Shown here: positions 45,132 through 52,855 of the stretch, in pieces
Layout: each line of letters begins with the position of its first letter
Position numbering within the stretch: position 1 is the stretch's first letter
From: Chitinophagaceae bacterium
GTDB taxonomy: Bacteria > Bacteroidota > Bacteroidia > Chitinophagales > Chitinophagaceae
Length of the DNA stretch: 64,000 bases
NCBI GenBank assembly: GCA_024508725.1
Contig: JANINS010000004.1
Span: 1,134,163-1,198,162, forward strand
Reading direction: 5' to 3'
Notes under the pieces: generated by a model
Databases searched by the model: none
What the model saw: only the letters and a program-made list of their open reading frames with translations
What the model was told of the DNA's origin: nothing
Position numbers and translations under genes: made by a program

Positions 45132-46127
45132 CTACTGGCTTACTGACTCTGCAGCAACTTCATCCCAAAAGCCCATTCTGCCAAACTTCTCGATTCGTTT
45201 GTTCACTCTTTCTTCTGCTCCAAGCGGTTTTAATTCTTCCAGCGCTTTGATGATACTATTCTTGAGGATTTCTGCTGCAGCATCATAATCCCAATGTGCT
45301 CCGCCATCCGGTTCAGATACGATCTCATCCACCAAACCAAAACCTTTCATATCTGTTGCAGTAAGGCGTAATTGTTCTGCAGCTACTTCTTTTTTCTCCC
45401 AGCTTCTCCAGAGAATTGAACTGCAGCTTTCAGGAGAGATTACAGTGTACCATGTATTCTCCATCATCAGTACTTTATCGCCCACACCAATTCCCAAAGC
45501 ACCACCACTGGCACCTTCACCAATGATACAGCAGATCACAGGAACTTTTAACCTGATCATCTCGTAAATATTACGGGCAATAGCTTCGCCTTGTCCTCTT
45601 TCTTCTGCTTCTAATCCTGGGTAAGCACCAGGAGTATCGATTAAGGTAACAATGGGCTTATTGAACTTCTCGGCAAGTTTCATCAGCCTTAAAGCTTTTC
45701 GGTATCCTTCTGGATTTGCCATTCCAAAATTTCGCTGCTGACGTGTTTTTGTATTGATCCCTTTTTGCTGGCCAATGAACATAACGGTTTGTCCGTTCAG
45801 TTCTGCAAATCCACCCACCATTGCTTTATCGTCTTTCACATTCCTGTCACCATACAATTCAAGGAAATTGGTGGTCATTTTGGTGATGTACTTTAGTGTA
45901 TATGGACGATCGGGATGACGGCTCAACTGAACACGTTGCCATGGTGTAAGATGTTCAGTGATCTCTTTTCTTTTATGAATGATCGAATATTCTAATTGCT
46001 GAATGGTTTGGGTATAATCGATCTTCGGATTCTTTTCAGCCAGTTTTTTATTCTGTTCGATCTGCTCGTATAACTCTTTGATTGGCTGTTCAAAATCTAA
46101 AAACTGGCGATTTGGATATTGCGGCAT
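45132..46127 (-). CDS. accA: Acetyl-CoA carboxylase carboxyltransferase subunit alpha
   Basis: A 331-residue protein of full length. [15 protein letters not shown] (about 9-23), [21 protein letters not shown] (about 61-81), [17 protein letters not shown] and [16 protein letters not shown] are the AccA blocks. With AccD it forms the carboxyltransferase that makes malonyl-CoA for fatty-acid synthesis. It precedes dapA by 25 bp. The N-terminal coiled-coil is retained. Confidence 0.96.
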   Translation of the reverse strand: MPQYPNRQFLDFEQPIKELYEQIEQNKKLAEKNPKIDYTQTIQQLEYSIIHKRKEITEHLTPWQRVQLSRHPDRPYTLKYITKMTTNFLELYGDRNVKDDKAMVGGFAELNGQTVMFIGQQKGINTKTRQQRNFGMANPEGYRKALRLMKLAEKFNKPIVTLIDTPGAYPGLEAEERGQGEAIARNIYEMIRLKVPVICCIIGEGASGGALGIGVGDKVLMMENTWYTVISPESCSSILWRSWEKKEVAAEQLRLTATDMKGFGLVDEIVSEPDGGAHWDYDAAAEILKNSIIKALEELKPLGAEERVNKRIEKFGRMGFWDEVAAESVSQ

Positions 46128-46235
46128 GTTTTCAGTTTCAGTTAAGGCGGTAAAATTAGGGGTTATGAGAATAAAAACACCTCATTTTGAAGCGCTTTGC
46201 ATTCTATAGAACGCATTGTCTAATTCATGAATGTT

Positions 46236-46958
46236 TCAATTCGAAGATTGATCTAGCGCATTTTTCAGATCATAGCTTGTCTTCTTGTAGAAATAAGAGT
46301 AATAACTCTTCGCAACAACGGTATAGCCAAGGTCTTTCATGAACAAGTGAAGTGGTGAGTTGAAGAACTTTTCCACTTCAATAAAATGAGATTCAAGTAT
46401 AATGATCGTTGGCTGGTATTTTTCCCAATTGTTTGATTGAAGTACTTCCATCTCCAGCCCTTCGGTATCGATTGATAGAAAGTCGATCGTTGTTCCGGCA
46501 GCCAAGTGTTCATCCAATATTGTTCGAAGCGGAATTGTATCGATCTGAATTTTCTTTACATCAGGTTTTACCAGCTTTGCATCCACATATTCTTTAGCTT
46601 TTGTTGCATCGAATGTGTTGTATGCAGGTTCGTTGAAAGAGTAATAGGTAAGTTGTTTGGCTTCTAATGAGACACCTTTCTGAATATTAATATCTCTCTT
46701 TCTATATTTCTGAAAAAGCGCTGCTGCAGAGGGTAATGGATCGATGTTAATACCAGACCATCCCTTTTTATAGAAGAAAGCCGTATTGGAAAACCGGAAA
46801 GGATGATGAGCTCCAACATCTACATAAACCCCTTTCTCTTTATGCTCAAAAAAACGGTTGATGATCATATCCTCACCTTCCTGTGAATAAGATGTTTTAG
46901 CATGCTTATAAGCAGGAAGGATCTTTTTGATCTCTTTTCTGATGGCTTTGGACAACAT
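46236..46958 (-). CDS. FkbM family methyltransferase
   Basis: A 240-residue protein. YVDVGAHHPFRFSNTAFFYKKGWSGINIDP-type core (about 44-73) carries the SAM loop VGAHHP. The segment DFLSIDTEGLEMEVL (about 159-173) is the FkbM signature. Such enzymes O-methylate sugars or secondary metabolites. It is the last clearly chromosomal gene before the integration junction at 47044, reading away from it. It starts about 90 bp from the junction. Confidence 0.9.
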   Translation of the reverse strand: MLSKAIRKEIKKILPAYKHAKTSYSQEGEDMIINRFFEHKEKGVYVDVGAHHPFRFSNTAFFYKKGWSGINIDPLPSAAALFQKYRKRDINIQKGVSLEAKQLTYYSFNEPAYNTFDATKAKEYVDAKLVKPDVKKIQIDTIPLRTILDEHLAAGTTIDFLSIDTEGLEMEVLQSNNWEKYQPTIIILESHFIEVEKFFNSPLHLFMKDLGYTVVAKSYYSYFYKKTSYDLKNALDQSSN

Positions 46959-47006
46959 GTTTACGTGTTTGATGGGAGTTTATCCGACAAATTTACCGGT
47001 GTAAAA

Positions 47007-47042
47007 ACAAAAAAGCCCTGAACTTTTAATCCAAGGCTTTTT
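47007..47042 (-). terminator. Former tRNA terminator beside the integration junction
   Basis: On the minus strand AAAAAGCC, an 18-base loop, then GGCTTTTTTG. It directly follows the tRNA 3' remnant at 47044-47056, as expected for the trailer of an intact tRNA before insertion. Confidence 0.6.
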
Positions 47043-47043
47043 G

Positions 47044-47056
47044 CGGACCGGACGGG
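47044..47056 (-). other. Probable attachment site: tRNA 3'-end remnant
   Basis: On the minus strand CCCGTCCGGTCCG equals the 3' T-stem (CCCGT), acceptor strand (CCGGTCC) and discriminator G of a tRNA, most like tRNA-Asp. Homology to a tRNA stops at position 47056, and element-type genes begin beyond. This is the usual footprint of integration into a tRNA 3' end. The full tRNA should sit at the far end of the element, outside the window. Confidence 0.65.
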
Positions 47057-47120
47057 TCGGCTTTTATAGCTCCAATACCTTGATAGTGATGCTTCCCCAA
47101 AAATTGGTTGAGGTGAATAC

Positions 47121-47531
47121 TTATTTTAAAGCTAATTCCTTAGCCAGCATTATGACGATCAACATGTATGATGCAATCATCAAAATGACTTTTCCATAAT
47201 AAATCCATTGAAGCGTGTCTCCATAAACTTTTGGTCCTCTAACTTCTGGATCGGGATCTTCTTCTGTTGCAAGTTCTTCTTCTTTATTCAAGTAAAAGTT
47301 TGTCCATAGAAGCCCACCCAGGAAGTACTGGCAAATGTCTAACATGGCCGCCGCACTTAAAGTGATCAACGGCCATATCCCGATTGCAGGCAGTGACGTT
47401 GTGTTAGTGGTTGCGTCGGTTGCCTTGAACAGCCATACGATCGCAATTCCACCAAGAATTAATTGCCTTGTTACATCACTCGTTTTGCCAGTGTAATAGT
47501 CTGCAACACTTCTGTATTCGCTGAGCCGCAT
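47121..47531 (-). CDS. Element-borne membrane protein of unknown function
   Basis: ATG at 47531 overlaps the stop of the preceding gene as TAATG, favouring this start over one nine codons upstream. The 136-residue protein has three hydrophobic segments (about 22-37, 48-74 and 108-130) with an acidic loop (NKEEELATEEDPDPEVRG) between the second and third. I do not recognise the family. It is the last gene of the operon that starts with the repressor, so it should be made in the lysogen. Superinfection exclusion is a plausible but unproven role. Confidence 0.7.
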   Translation of the reverse strand: MRLSEYRSVADYYTGKTSDVTRQLILGGIAIVWLFKATDATTNTTSLPAIGIWPLITLSAAAMLDICQYFLGGLLWTNFYLNKEEELATEEDPDPEVRGPKVYGDTLQWIYYGKVILMIASYMLIVIMLAKELALK

Positions 47532-47725
47532 TAGCTTTTGCGTTTTGGTCCAGTCCAATTAGTTACATCAGGTTTCTTTGGATCTGAAGAGCTTTTATTA
47601 GCAGCATTGCCGCTAGCTTTATCAGAATAACTTCTTTGCTCGTTTATCTTGAACGAGTCATGACCTTTTTTGATTTCTTGACTTTTGTTACTGGAGCCCT
47701 GCCCGGGTTTCTTTTCATCTGCCAT
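47531..47725 (-). CDS. Small basic disordered protein
   Basis: A 64-residue protein rich in Lys, Ser, Asn and Gly (MADEKKPGQGSSNKSQEIKK...) with no hydrophobic core, predicted to be disordered. It is coupled to the membrane protein gene by TAATG at 47531. I know no family. Its conservation with the membrane gene would show whether the two make one unit. Confidence 0.6.
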   Translation of the reverse strand: MADEKKPGQGSSNKSQEIKKGHDSFKINEQRSYSDKASGNAANKSSSDPKKPDVTNWTGPKRKS

Positions 47726-47756
47726 AGTTGGGTATTTATTGTGTGTTAAATGGGTA

Positions 47757-48128
47757 CTATTTAGTGTTTGATCTCTTTGTTCTTACTTCACTTATGATCT
47801 GCAGAAATTCTTCCTGCACTGCACTTAGTCTATCCTCCAACGTTCTACTCTTGACGATCTTATTTCTTTTCGGTGGCAATCCTAGCATCAACCATTCAAT
47901 ACGATAACCATGCTCCTGGCTCATGCGAACAATGTTAGCAAGAGTCGGATATCTGGTTCCTGTTTTCATTTGCCTATGAGCCTGCGGGAACTCTCCTATT
48001 GATTCGAAGATGTCTTTATATGAAACATCATCTAGCCTGTTGCCGGTGAAACCTGCAAGCTTGAGTTCCTCAACTGCTTCAAGGAAACGATCACGAATCT
48101 GCTCTTCTATCGTCTTTTTGCTGGCCAT
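47757..48128 (-). CDS. Helix-turn-helix regulator, XRE-like
   Basis: A 123-residue protein. VSYKDIFESIGEFPQAHRQMKTGTRYPTLANIVRM-type region (about 35-69) fits a lambda-repressor-like HTH, where the TLANIV helix follows a turn. The rest is charged, with YRIEWLMLGLPP, common at the ends of such phage HTH proteins. It overlaps the upstream secreted-protein gene as TAATG at 48128. It may be a second regulator of lysogeny or control the cargo genes. Confidence 0.7.
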   Translation of the reverse strand: MASKKTIEEQIRDRFLEAVEELKLAGFTGNRLDDVSYKDIFESIGEFPQAHRQMKTGTRYPTLANIVRMSQEHGYRIEWLMLGLPPKRNKIVKSRTLEDRLSAVQEEFLQIISEVRTKRSNTK

Positions 48129-48691
48129 TAAAGTATATCGTTAAGAACGTCATTAGGGGTTAACTGAAATTCAGAATCACCCTCAGCCTCTTTTTTAGCA
48201 TTAGAGATAGCCTGTTTAGCAGCTTCAATTTTACCACACATTAAAGCCCAATACGCAAGGTTTCTATATACAAATTTCTTATCGGTGTAAAATTTACCCG
48301 CGTCCACATTCTTTTGAGATGCTTCATATTCATAACAAGGATCAGCTGCAGTCCTAAAACCAAAAACTTTCCACTTCCCTTCCTTTGTTTTATACAATAC
48401 TGCAATGAATCTTTTTTCGGTCATTGTGCCAGCCTTGTTAAGTGCTTCAGCAGTCACGATGCACGAATAGCCATTGACGGCAGGATTGTCTGTGTTCATT
48501 TTTTCTCCTGCTCCGATCTTAAAGGCTCCTAGTGTATAATCAGCTGCTCCAGGGTAAGAAGTTTGTTTGATAATCTCTTTGGAGGATTGGAGTTCAGGTG
48601 CAGATAGTGCTGTAAGAAACTTTGTCAACTCATCTTTTTGTGAAAATGCAACCGTAGGCACAAGACACAAAAGGAATAAAAAGTATTTCAT
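48128..48691 (-). CDS. Secreted protein encoded in the lysogeny operon
   Basis: A 187-residue protein with a clear signal peptide (MKYFLFLLCLVPTVAFSQ). The mature part contains CIVTAEALNKAG, KEGKWKVFGF, DPCYEYEASQ and two helices with YWALMCGKIEAAKQAI. No known domain is recognised. It starts 15 bp after the repressor gene and is coupled to the HTH gene. An exported protein here is unusual for a repressor operon and suggests lysogenic conversion or superinfection exclusion at the cell surface. Confidence 0.7.
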   Translation of the reverse strand: MKYFLFLLCLVPTVAFSQKDELTKFLTALSAPELQSSKEIIKQTSYPGAADYTLGAFKIGAGEKMNTDNPAVNGYSCIVTAEALNKAGTMTEKRFIAVLYKTKEGKWKVFGFRTAADPCYEYEASQKNVDAGKFYTDKKFVYRNLAYWALMCGKIEAAKQAISNAKKEAEGDSEFQLTPNDVLNDIL

Positions 48692-48705
48692 ATAACAGGT
48701 TTTGG

Positions 48706-49476
48706 TTAAACGATTGGATAACGATCATTTTTTTCGTCCTCTTCCAACTCTTTCAGCATTTTAGTTGCCGGCATCACTGCCCTTACATGTCTTCTTACCA
48801 CCCACACTTCTTTGATATATTCTACCGGTAGTAATTGAGGTTTATTTTCTTCTTCGTTCACGCTGAGTAGCACCCATTCTAACTCATTCCTATGGTAAAC
48901 CTTCTTTAGCATCACATGATCTTCTGTTACTACTACATATGCATACTTCTGACGCATGTTATCCCAATCCATAGGATGCACCAGGCTCGTAAGAACCATA
49001 TCTCTGTTACAATATTCAGGATACATACTATTGCCCTCTACTTCCCACCATGCCCATATGTGACCATGAGGATCTACACCAGGAGGCAATGGATACTTAT
49101 CAAGTTGATTCATGTACTGCTGATGATTTACAGCCTTCACATATCCAGCTTGAGCAGACACAGGCATGAATGGAGCTTCTGGCCACTTGCTATCCTGCTT
49201 TTGATCCCTCCGCTGTTCCAAATAAGTTTTACCGGCATCTTCATTATCAGGAGTTTCGTGTGGAACGTTTTTGAAACTTTTTAAATCAAGCTTGAAAGCT
49301 TCTTCGAATTTCTGCACGAATTCTCGGCTCGCCTCCAGGTTGCCATTTATGTAAGCTGATACGACACTTTTAGAGTACCCTGTCGCTCTAACAATATCAG
49401 CATCAAACCGTATTCGTTTCTCCGCTTTCAGGTGAGCAACAGCAGTCCGGAGTTCAGGATTAAGGGTGTTTTCCAT
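48706..49476 (-). CDS. LexA/CI-type phage repressor (S24 peptidase)
   Basis: A 256-residue protein. The N-terminal HTH spans about 21-50 (DIVRATGYSKSVVSAYINGN). The C-terminal S24 domain has an Ala-Gly cleavage site in SAQAGYVKA (110-111), nucleophile Ser150 in EGNSMYPEY and Lys191 or Lys192 in VMLKKVYH. Such repressors hold lysogeny and self-cleave upon RecA activation, so induction by DNA damage is expected. It reads leftward from the control region with its own operator near its start (49478-49492). It heads the operon of five genes ending at 47121. Confidence 0.9.
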   Translation of the reverse strand: MENTLNPELRTAVAHLKAEKRIRFDADIVRATGYSKSVVSAYINGNLEASREFVQKFEEAFKLDLKSFKNVPHETPDNEDAGKTYLEQRRDQKQDSKWPEAPFMPVSAQAGYVKAVNHQQYMNQLDKYPLPPGVDPHGHIWAWWEVEGNSMYPEYCNRDMVLTSLVHPMDWDNMRQKYAYVVVTEDHVMLKKVYHRNELEWVLLSVNEEENKPQLLPVEYIKEVWVVRRHVRAVMPATKMLKELEEDEKNDRYPIV

Positions 49477-49560
49477 TGTTCTAAATGTGTTCTAAAAAAG
49501 TTTTACACATAATTTGGTTAGTTCGATTATTCTCCTATTTTTGTTCTAAGATTGTTCGAA
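49476..49560. promoter_or_regulatory. Lysogeny control region: early promoter with GTTC operators
   Basis: A perfect rightward promoter TTTG (49513-49516)-N19-TATTTTTG (49536-49543) lies here. GTTC half-sites occur at 49478 and 49489 next to the repressor start, and at 49543 and 49554 across the early start point; both pairs are spaced exactly 11 bp. A single GTTCGA lies at 49521 in the spacer. The pattern fits cooperative repressor binding on one face of the DNA. Confidence 0.7.
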
Positions 49561-49645
49561 AGACAAATTTCAAACAAAAACGGGAGTAAAAATATACAAA
49601 AAGCTGAAGAATCAAAATGTTTCACATTAAAAACAATCATAGGAT

Positions 49646-49945
49646 ATGACAGTGCCCAATGTAATCAGTAAGGAATATCTGGACGCCATAAAGAAGGCAA
49701 AGCTTCTAGAACCATCTGACGTAAAGAAGATTTCAGAACTAACGAAAGAACAGGGATTGAGAGATGGAAAAGGATATGGCAATGAGATGATCAGAAACTT
49801 TCTCTATCGCCAGTACACCACGACAATTGAAGTTGTTCAACTCATCACAAACTATTTCACCGCAAAGAAAGAGATGATGGAAAAGATCAGCGAACGACAA
49901 GGAGAGCTCATCGATTCCCTCACCAAACTACAGGAGCAGCCATGA
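49646..49945 (+). CDS. Small helical early protein
   Basis: A 99-residue protein, first gene of the rightward operon. It is highly helical and charged (SKEYLDAIKKAKLLEPSDVKKISELTKEQ, then NYFTAKKEMMEKISERQGELIDSL). It has no clear HTH that I can place with confidence; its position matches that of Cro/CII-type regulators. Its stop overlaps the next ATG by ATGA. Confidence 0.65.
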   Translation: MTVPNVISKEYLDAIKKAKLLEPSDVKKISELTKEQGLRDGKGYGNEMIRNFLYRQYTTTIEVVQLITNYFTAKKEMMEKISERQGELIDSLTKLQEQP

Positions 49946-50061
49946 GTAACTACATCACTAACGAGGTAATTGCCTTCCTCTCTGGAGCTGCTGCAATGGG
50001 TTTGCTTATCGCTCTAGGAATGATCATCATCAATAAGTCTTGGAATCTTAAACGCAAGTAA
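49942..50061 (+). CDS. Single-span membrane micro-protein
   Basis: A 39-residue frame from ATG 49942 to TAA 50061, coupled by ATGA to the preceding gene. It has one hydrophobic segment (IAFLSGAAAMGLLIALGMII) and a basic C terminus (NKSWNLKRK), so it should be N-out/C-in. It is two bases before the next start, leaving no room for noncoding sequence, which supports it as real. Function unknown; small phage membrane proteins often act in exclusion or lysis. Confidence 0.6.
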   Translation: MSNYITNEVIAFLSGAAAMGLLIALGMIIINKSWNLKRK

Positions 50062-50062
50062 C

Positions 50063-50359
50063 ATGAGTGAATTGGTTCAACTGGTACAACAACAGAACAT
50101 CATGATTCAAACCCTTACTCGGAAGGTTGATGAACTCACTATCCTGGTGATGAAGAATAAAGTGGACGATACCTGGGTGAGTGAAGATGTTGCAGCAGAG
50201 ATGCTGGGTTATAAGAGCCCACGCTCACTTCGCAATAATGTAGTTGAAGCAAAACATCCATTCTCTCTTATCGAATTCAGACACACCAACGGCAGAAACT
50301 ATCAGTACAACCGGAAGAGCATTTTGAAGTTCAAAGAAAAAACAAGCACAATGTCCTGA
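50063..50359 (+). CDS. Helix-turn-helix DNA-binding protein
   Basis: A 98-residue protein. The N-terminal part is a coiled-coil (LVQLVQQQNIMIQTLTRKVDEL). A winged-helix-like part follows with WVSEDVAAEMLGYKSPRSLRNNVVEA (about 38-63) and GRNYQYNRKSILKF, as in excisionase/MerR-type proteins of Bacteroidota elements. It could regulate early genes or help excision. Its stop overlaps a tiny downstream frame as TGATG. Confidence 0.65.
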   Translation: MSELVQLVQQQNIMIQTLTRKVDELTILVMKNKVDDTWVSEDVAAEMLGYKSPRSLRNNVVEAKHPFSLIEFRHTNGRNYQYNRKSILKFKEKTSTMS

Positions 50360-50418
50360 TGGAACTGCTGATCGCCATACTATTTATAATCTGCCTTCTT
50401 CCTGATGAAGAAGATTAA
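50359..50418 (+). CDS. Tiny hydrophobic frame (19 residues)
   Basis: ATG at 50359 overlaps the previous stop. It encodes MELLIAILFIICLLPDEED, a membrane-spanning stretch with an acidic tail. Short and unproven, but tightly coupled like its neighbours. Confidence 0.35.
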   Translation: MELLIAILFIICLLPDEED

Positions 50419-50439
50419 TCTACAAAAAACCATCGCAAC

Positions 50440-50724
50440 ATGAAACGAACCTTCTCTTTCAACTACACATCACCCTCAGGAACAGTAGCGGTGATCTCGT
50501 GTAACTGCTACAACGTAGGAGTAGTATCTCCAGCTCTGCAAGTGGATGTTACCTCTATCGCAGTCCCTTACGCAGGGCACATGGTAAACATCTCAGGATT
50601 ATTTGATGATATGGATGCTATCGACCTGCCACCACGCATGTACAAAGCAATTCAGGACGAGGCTTTAAAGCTATGGCAGGCCGCTGAAAAGGAAAGAGCC
50701 ACCGTAGACACGGCAGCTCAATGA
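50440..50724 (+). CDS. Element protein of unknown function
   Basis: A 94-residue protein. It is beta-rich at the N terminus (TFSFNYTSPSGTVAVISCNCYNVGVVSP) and helical at the C terminus (YKAIQDEALKLWQAAEKE). No family is recognised. It precedes the ATPase gene by the tandem hairpin and CCTAACAATAAACA arrangement. Confidence 0.55.
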   Translation: MKRTFSFNYTSPSGTVAVISCNCYNVGVVSPALQVDVTSIAVPYAGHMVNISGLFDDMDAIDLPPRMYKAIQDEALKLWQAAEKERATVDTAAQ

Positions 50725-50729
50725 TAGTT

Positions 50730-50801
50730 GCCCTTGCGGGCTCCTAACAATAAACATTTCAAAAATACGGCTGTATCACAGCCAATTCCTAACAATAAAC
50801 A
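50730..50801 (+). promoter_or_regulatory. Two tandem hairpin + CCTAACAATAAACA units
   Basis: GCCCTTGCGGGC hairpin then CCTAACAATAAACA (50743-50756); GGCTGTATCACAGCC hairpin then CCTAACAATAAACA (50788-50801), 10 bp before the ATPase start at 50812. The same 14-mer recurs before the starts at 56528 and 63420. Confidence 0.5.
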
Positions 50802-50811
50802 CAAAAACAAA

Positions 50812-51933
50812 ATGCCTTTACTCAAAGCAACAGACCCAATGCCGGAAAGGCCTGTGGTCATCGCCTACTTCGGCGACTATGGATTAAGAAAATCATCCAT
50901 CGCTCACACAGCTGACTCTCCCCTATTCCTCGATTTTGACAGAGGTGTGGCCAGAAGTTTCGGTCGTAAGGATGCCATCGTTATCGAAGGTGGATGGGAT
51001 GAAGTTCTCCAGTATGAACAACAAGGTTTGTACAAACTGTACAAGACGATCATCATCGACACAGCGAAAGCAGCTCTGGATGATTTCTTAATGGCTTGGG
51101 TTGTAAAGAATGACTTCAAGCTACAGAAGAACAAACTACAGGCATACGGTGCTATCGGTGAAGAATTCAAACGCTTCGTTAATGCACGTCGTGAAGAAGG
51201 TGCAGACATCATCTTGGTTGCTCACGCTAAGAAGGATGAAGATCTGAAGAAGATGATCCCTGATGTAACAGGTCAGTCTTACAATCTTATGTTGAGAGTT
51301 GCTGACCAGGTTGGTTACATCTACTCGAAGAACAATCGCCCTGTGATCACGTGGGACCCGACTGATATGTGGATCGGAAAGAATACAGCGGGTCTTGAAG
51401 AAGCGATCATTCCTGACCGTGCAGATCCAGCTTTAAAATCATTCATGGCTAACATCATCACGAGAGTAAAAGAAGCTATGGTGGCCATGAGTGAAGAGCA
51501 AAGAGAAGCTGAAGAGAAATGCTCTCGCATTCAGGACGAGATCGGCACATCCGAATCAATTACTGATCTCAGCATGATTGCCACAACGTTGACAGAGCTT
51601 CCAGTATATCTGCAGGTGCAGCTCGTGGCAGCTCTCACTAACAAAGCTTTCCTTCTTATCCCTGAGATCAAAGAAGTGGAAGTCCTGAATGAAACTTTAC
51701 AATTCTTCCTTACAGCACCAATGAAGCTCACTAAGCCTGTACAGGATGCGATCCGTGCAGTGAAAGAATCCAACAAATGGGAGTTTGATCAGGCTGCTAA
51801 GAAGTTCGTTGCTCCTCCTCCACCAAAGGACGAAAAGAAACCCGGCAAGGATGAACTATCCGATAAGATCCCTGGTAATTCTCTCTCTAATGAAATTCCT
51901 GCAGGTCAGGAACAGGAGATCGACTTCAAGTAA
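50812..51933 (+). CDS. Sak4/RecA-like ATPase (single-strand annealing recombination type)
   Basis: ATG at 50812 is chosen over a TTG upstream because it follows the repeated leader motif. The 373-residue protein has a Walker A-like GDYGLRKSS (about 21-29) in which Arg replaces the usual Gly before Lys, a Walker B-like KTIIIDTA (about 78-85), and a DIILVAHAKK strand (about 140-149). This fits the phage Sak4-type AAA ATPase. C-terminal residues are low-complexity (PPPPKDEKKPGKDEL). It heads the recombination module with the coiled-coil and nuclease genes. Confidence 0.8.
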   Translation: MPLLKATDPMPERPVVIAYFGDYGLRKSSIAHTADSPLFLDFDRGVARSFGRKDAIVIEGGWDEVLQYEQQGLYKLYKTIIIDTAKAALDDFLMAWVVKNDFKLQKNKLQAYGAIGEEFKRFVNARREEGADIILVAHAKKDEDLKKMIPDVTGQSYNLMLRVADQVGYIYSKNNRPVITWDPTDMWIGKNTAGLEEAIIPDRADPALKSFMANIITRVKEAMVAMSEEQREAEEKCSRIQDEIGTSESITDLSMIATTLTELPVYLQVQLVAALTNKAFLLIPEIKEVEVLNETLQFFLTAPMKLTKPVQDAIRAVKESNKWEFDQAAKKFVAPPPPKDEKKPGKDELSDKIPGNSLSNEIPAGQEQEIDFK

Positions 51934-51961
51934 TCCATTTCATCATCATCAAACTTTCAAA

Positions 51962-52843
51962 ATGAAGAATCAAGAATATAAAATCGAAGCGATCACCACC
52001 GGTGACATACAAAATATTGCTGTTGACCTCTCAAGGTTCGACAAAGCAAAAGCAGTAGTAAGCACAGCAAAAGAACTGCTTACTGAGGCTTTGATCATTA
52101 ACAGCAAAGAAGATCAGGACTGGTCGCTACGTGTCCTAAAAGACACAGCAGTGGTTGTTAAACAAATCGAAGCAAAGAGAAAGGAGCTGGTAGGTCCTTT
52201 CAATGATGCTGTAAAGAAGATCAATGGCTATGCAAAGGATTTGAGTTCTGAGGTTGAAGAGCTGATCGGCAAAGGCAAAAATGCTGTAATGGCTTTCCAG
52301 AAAGCAGAGGAAGAGAAAGCTCGTCAGGCAATGATCACGGCACGTCAGGGACAGCTTGCACAGCTGGGTATAACTTACGATGCTAACTCCAATATGTACT
52401 TCCTGAACGGCGAGCCACAATGCTCTCAAAGGGAGTTAGAAATGCTTTCAGCTGACATGTGGCAAAGCTGCATTGATGCCTTTGTTGAAAAGATCAGGAG
52501 CAAGAGCGAACAGCAGGTAGCTCAGCTGGAGGAAGAGAAGGAATTGCTTGAGGCATTTGGTTCTGATGATGAAAAAGCAGCACACAGCCAAAAGATCGCC
52601 GAAGCTGTCAACCTGGGCACCGCTGTAGCAAATGGAGCAACTACCCTTCCGGTTAACGGACATAAGGTTGATACGGTGAAAGGAACAACTAAACGCTGGG
52701 TGTTTGAAGTAACTGATCCGAATGCTGTGCCTCGTGAATATCTCGAAGTAAATGAGACTGCAATTAGAAAAGCAGTGCAGGGTGGTATCAGAGAGATTCC
52801 TGGTGTACGCATCTATCAAGACACCTCATTATCACTACGCTAA
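51962..52843 (+). CDS. Coiled-coil protein of the recombination module
   Basis: ATG at 51962 (MKNQEYKIEAITTGDI) is preferred; the longer frame overlaps the ATPase gene. The 293-residue protein has a long helical region (about 60-130, VKQIEAKRKELVGPF) and a second one (about 180-200, QVAQLEEEKELLEAF), then a C-terminal domain WVFEVTDPNAVPREYLEVNE ending IPGVRIYQD. That C-terminal pattern is common in phage proteins next to single-strand annealing genes. A DNA-binding or annealing role is inferred. Confidence 0.65.
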   Translation: MKNQEYKIEAITTGDIQNIAVDLSRFDKAKAVVSTAKELLTEALIINSKEDQDWSLRVLKDTAVVVKQIEAKRKELVGPFNDAVKKINGYAKDLSSEVEELIGKGKNAVMAFQKAEEEKARQAMITARQGQLAQLGITYDANSNMYFLNGEPQCSQRELEMLSADMWQSCIDAFVEKIRSKSEQQVAQLEEEKELLEAFGSDDEKAAHSQKIAEAVNLGTAVANGATTLPVNGHKVDTVKGTTKRWVFEVTDPNAVPREYLEVNETAIRKAVQGGIREIPGVRIYQDTSLSLR

Positions 52844-52855
52844 ACTGGAGGTAAT

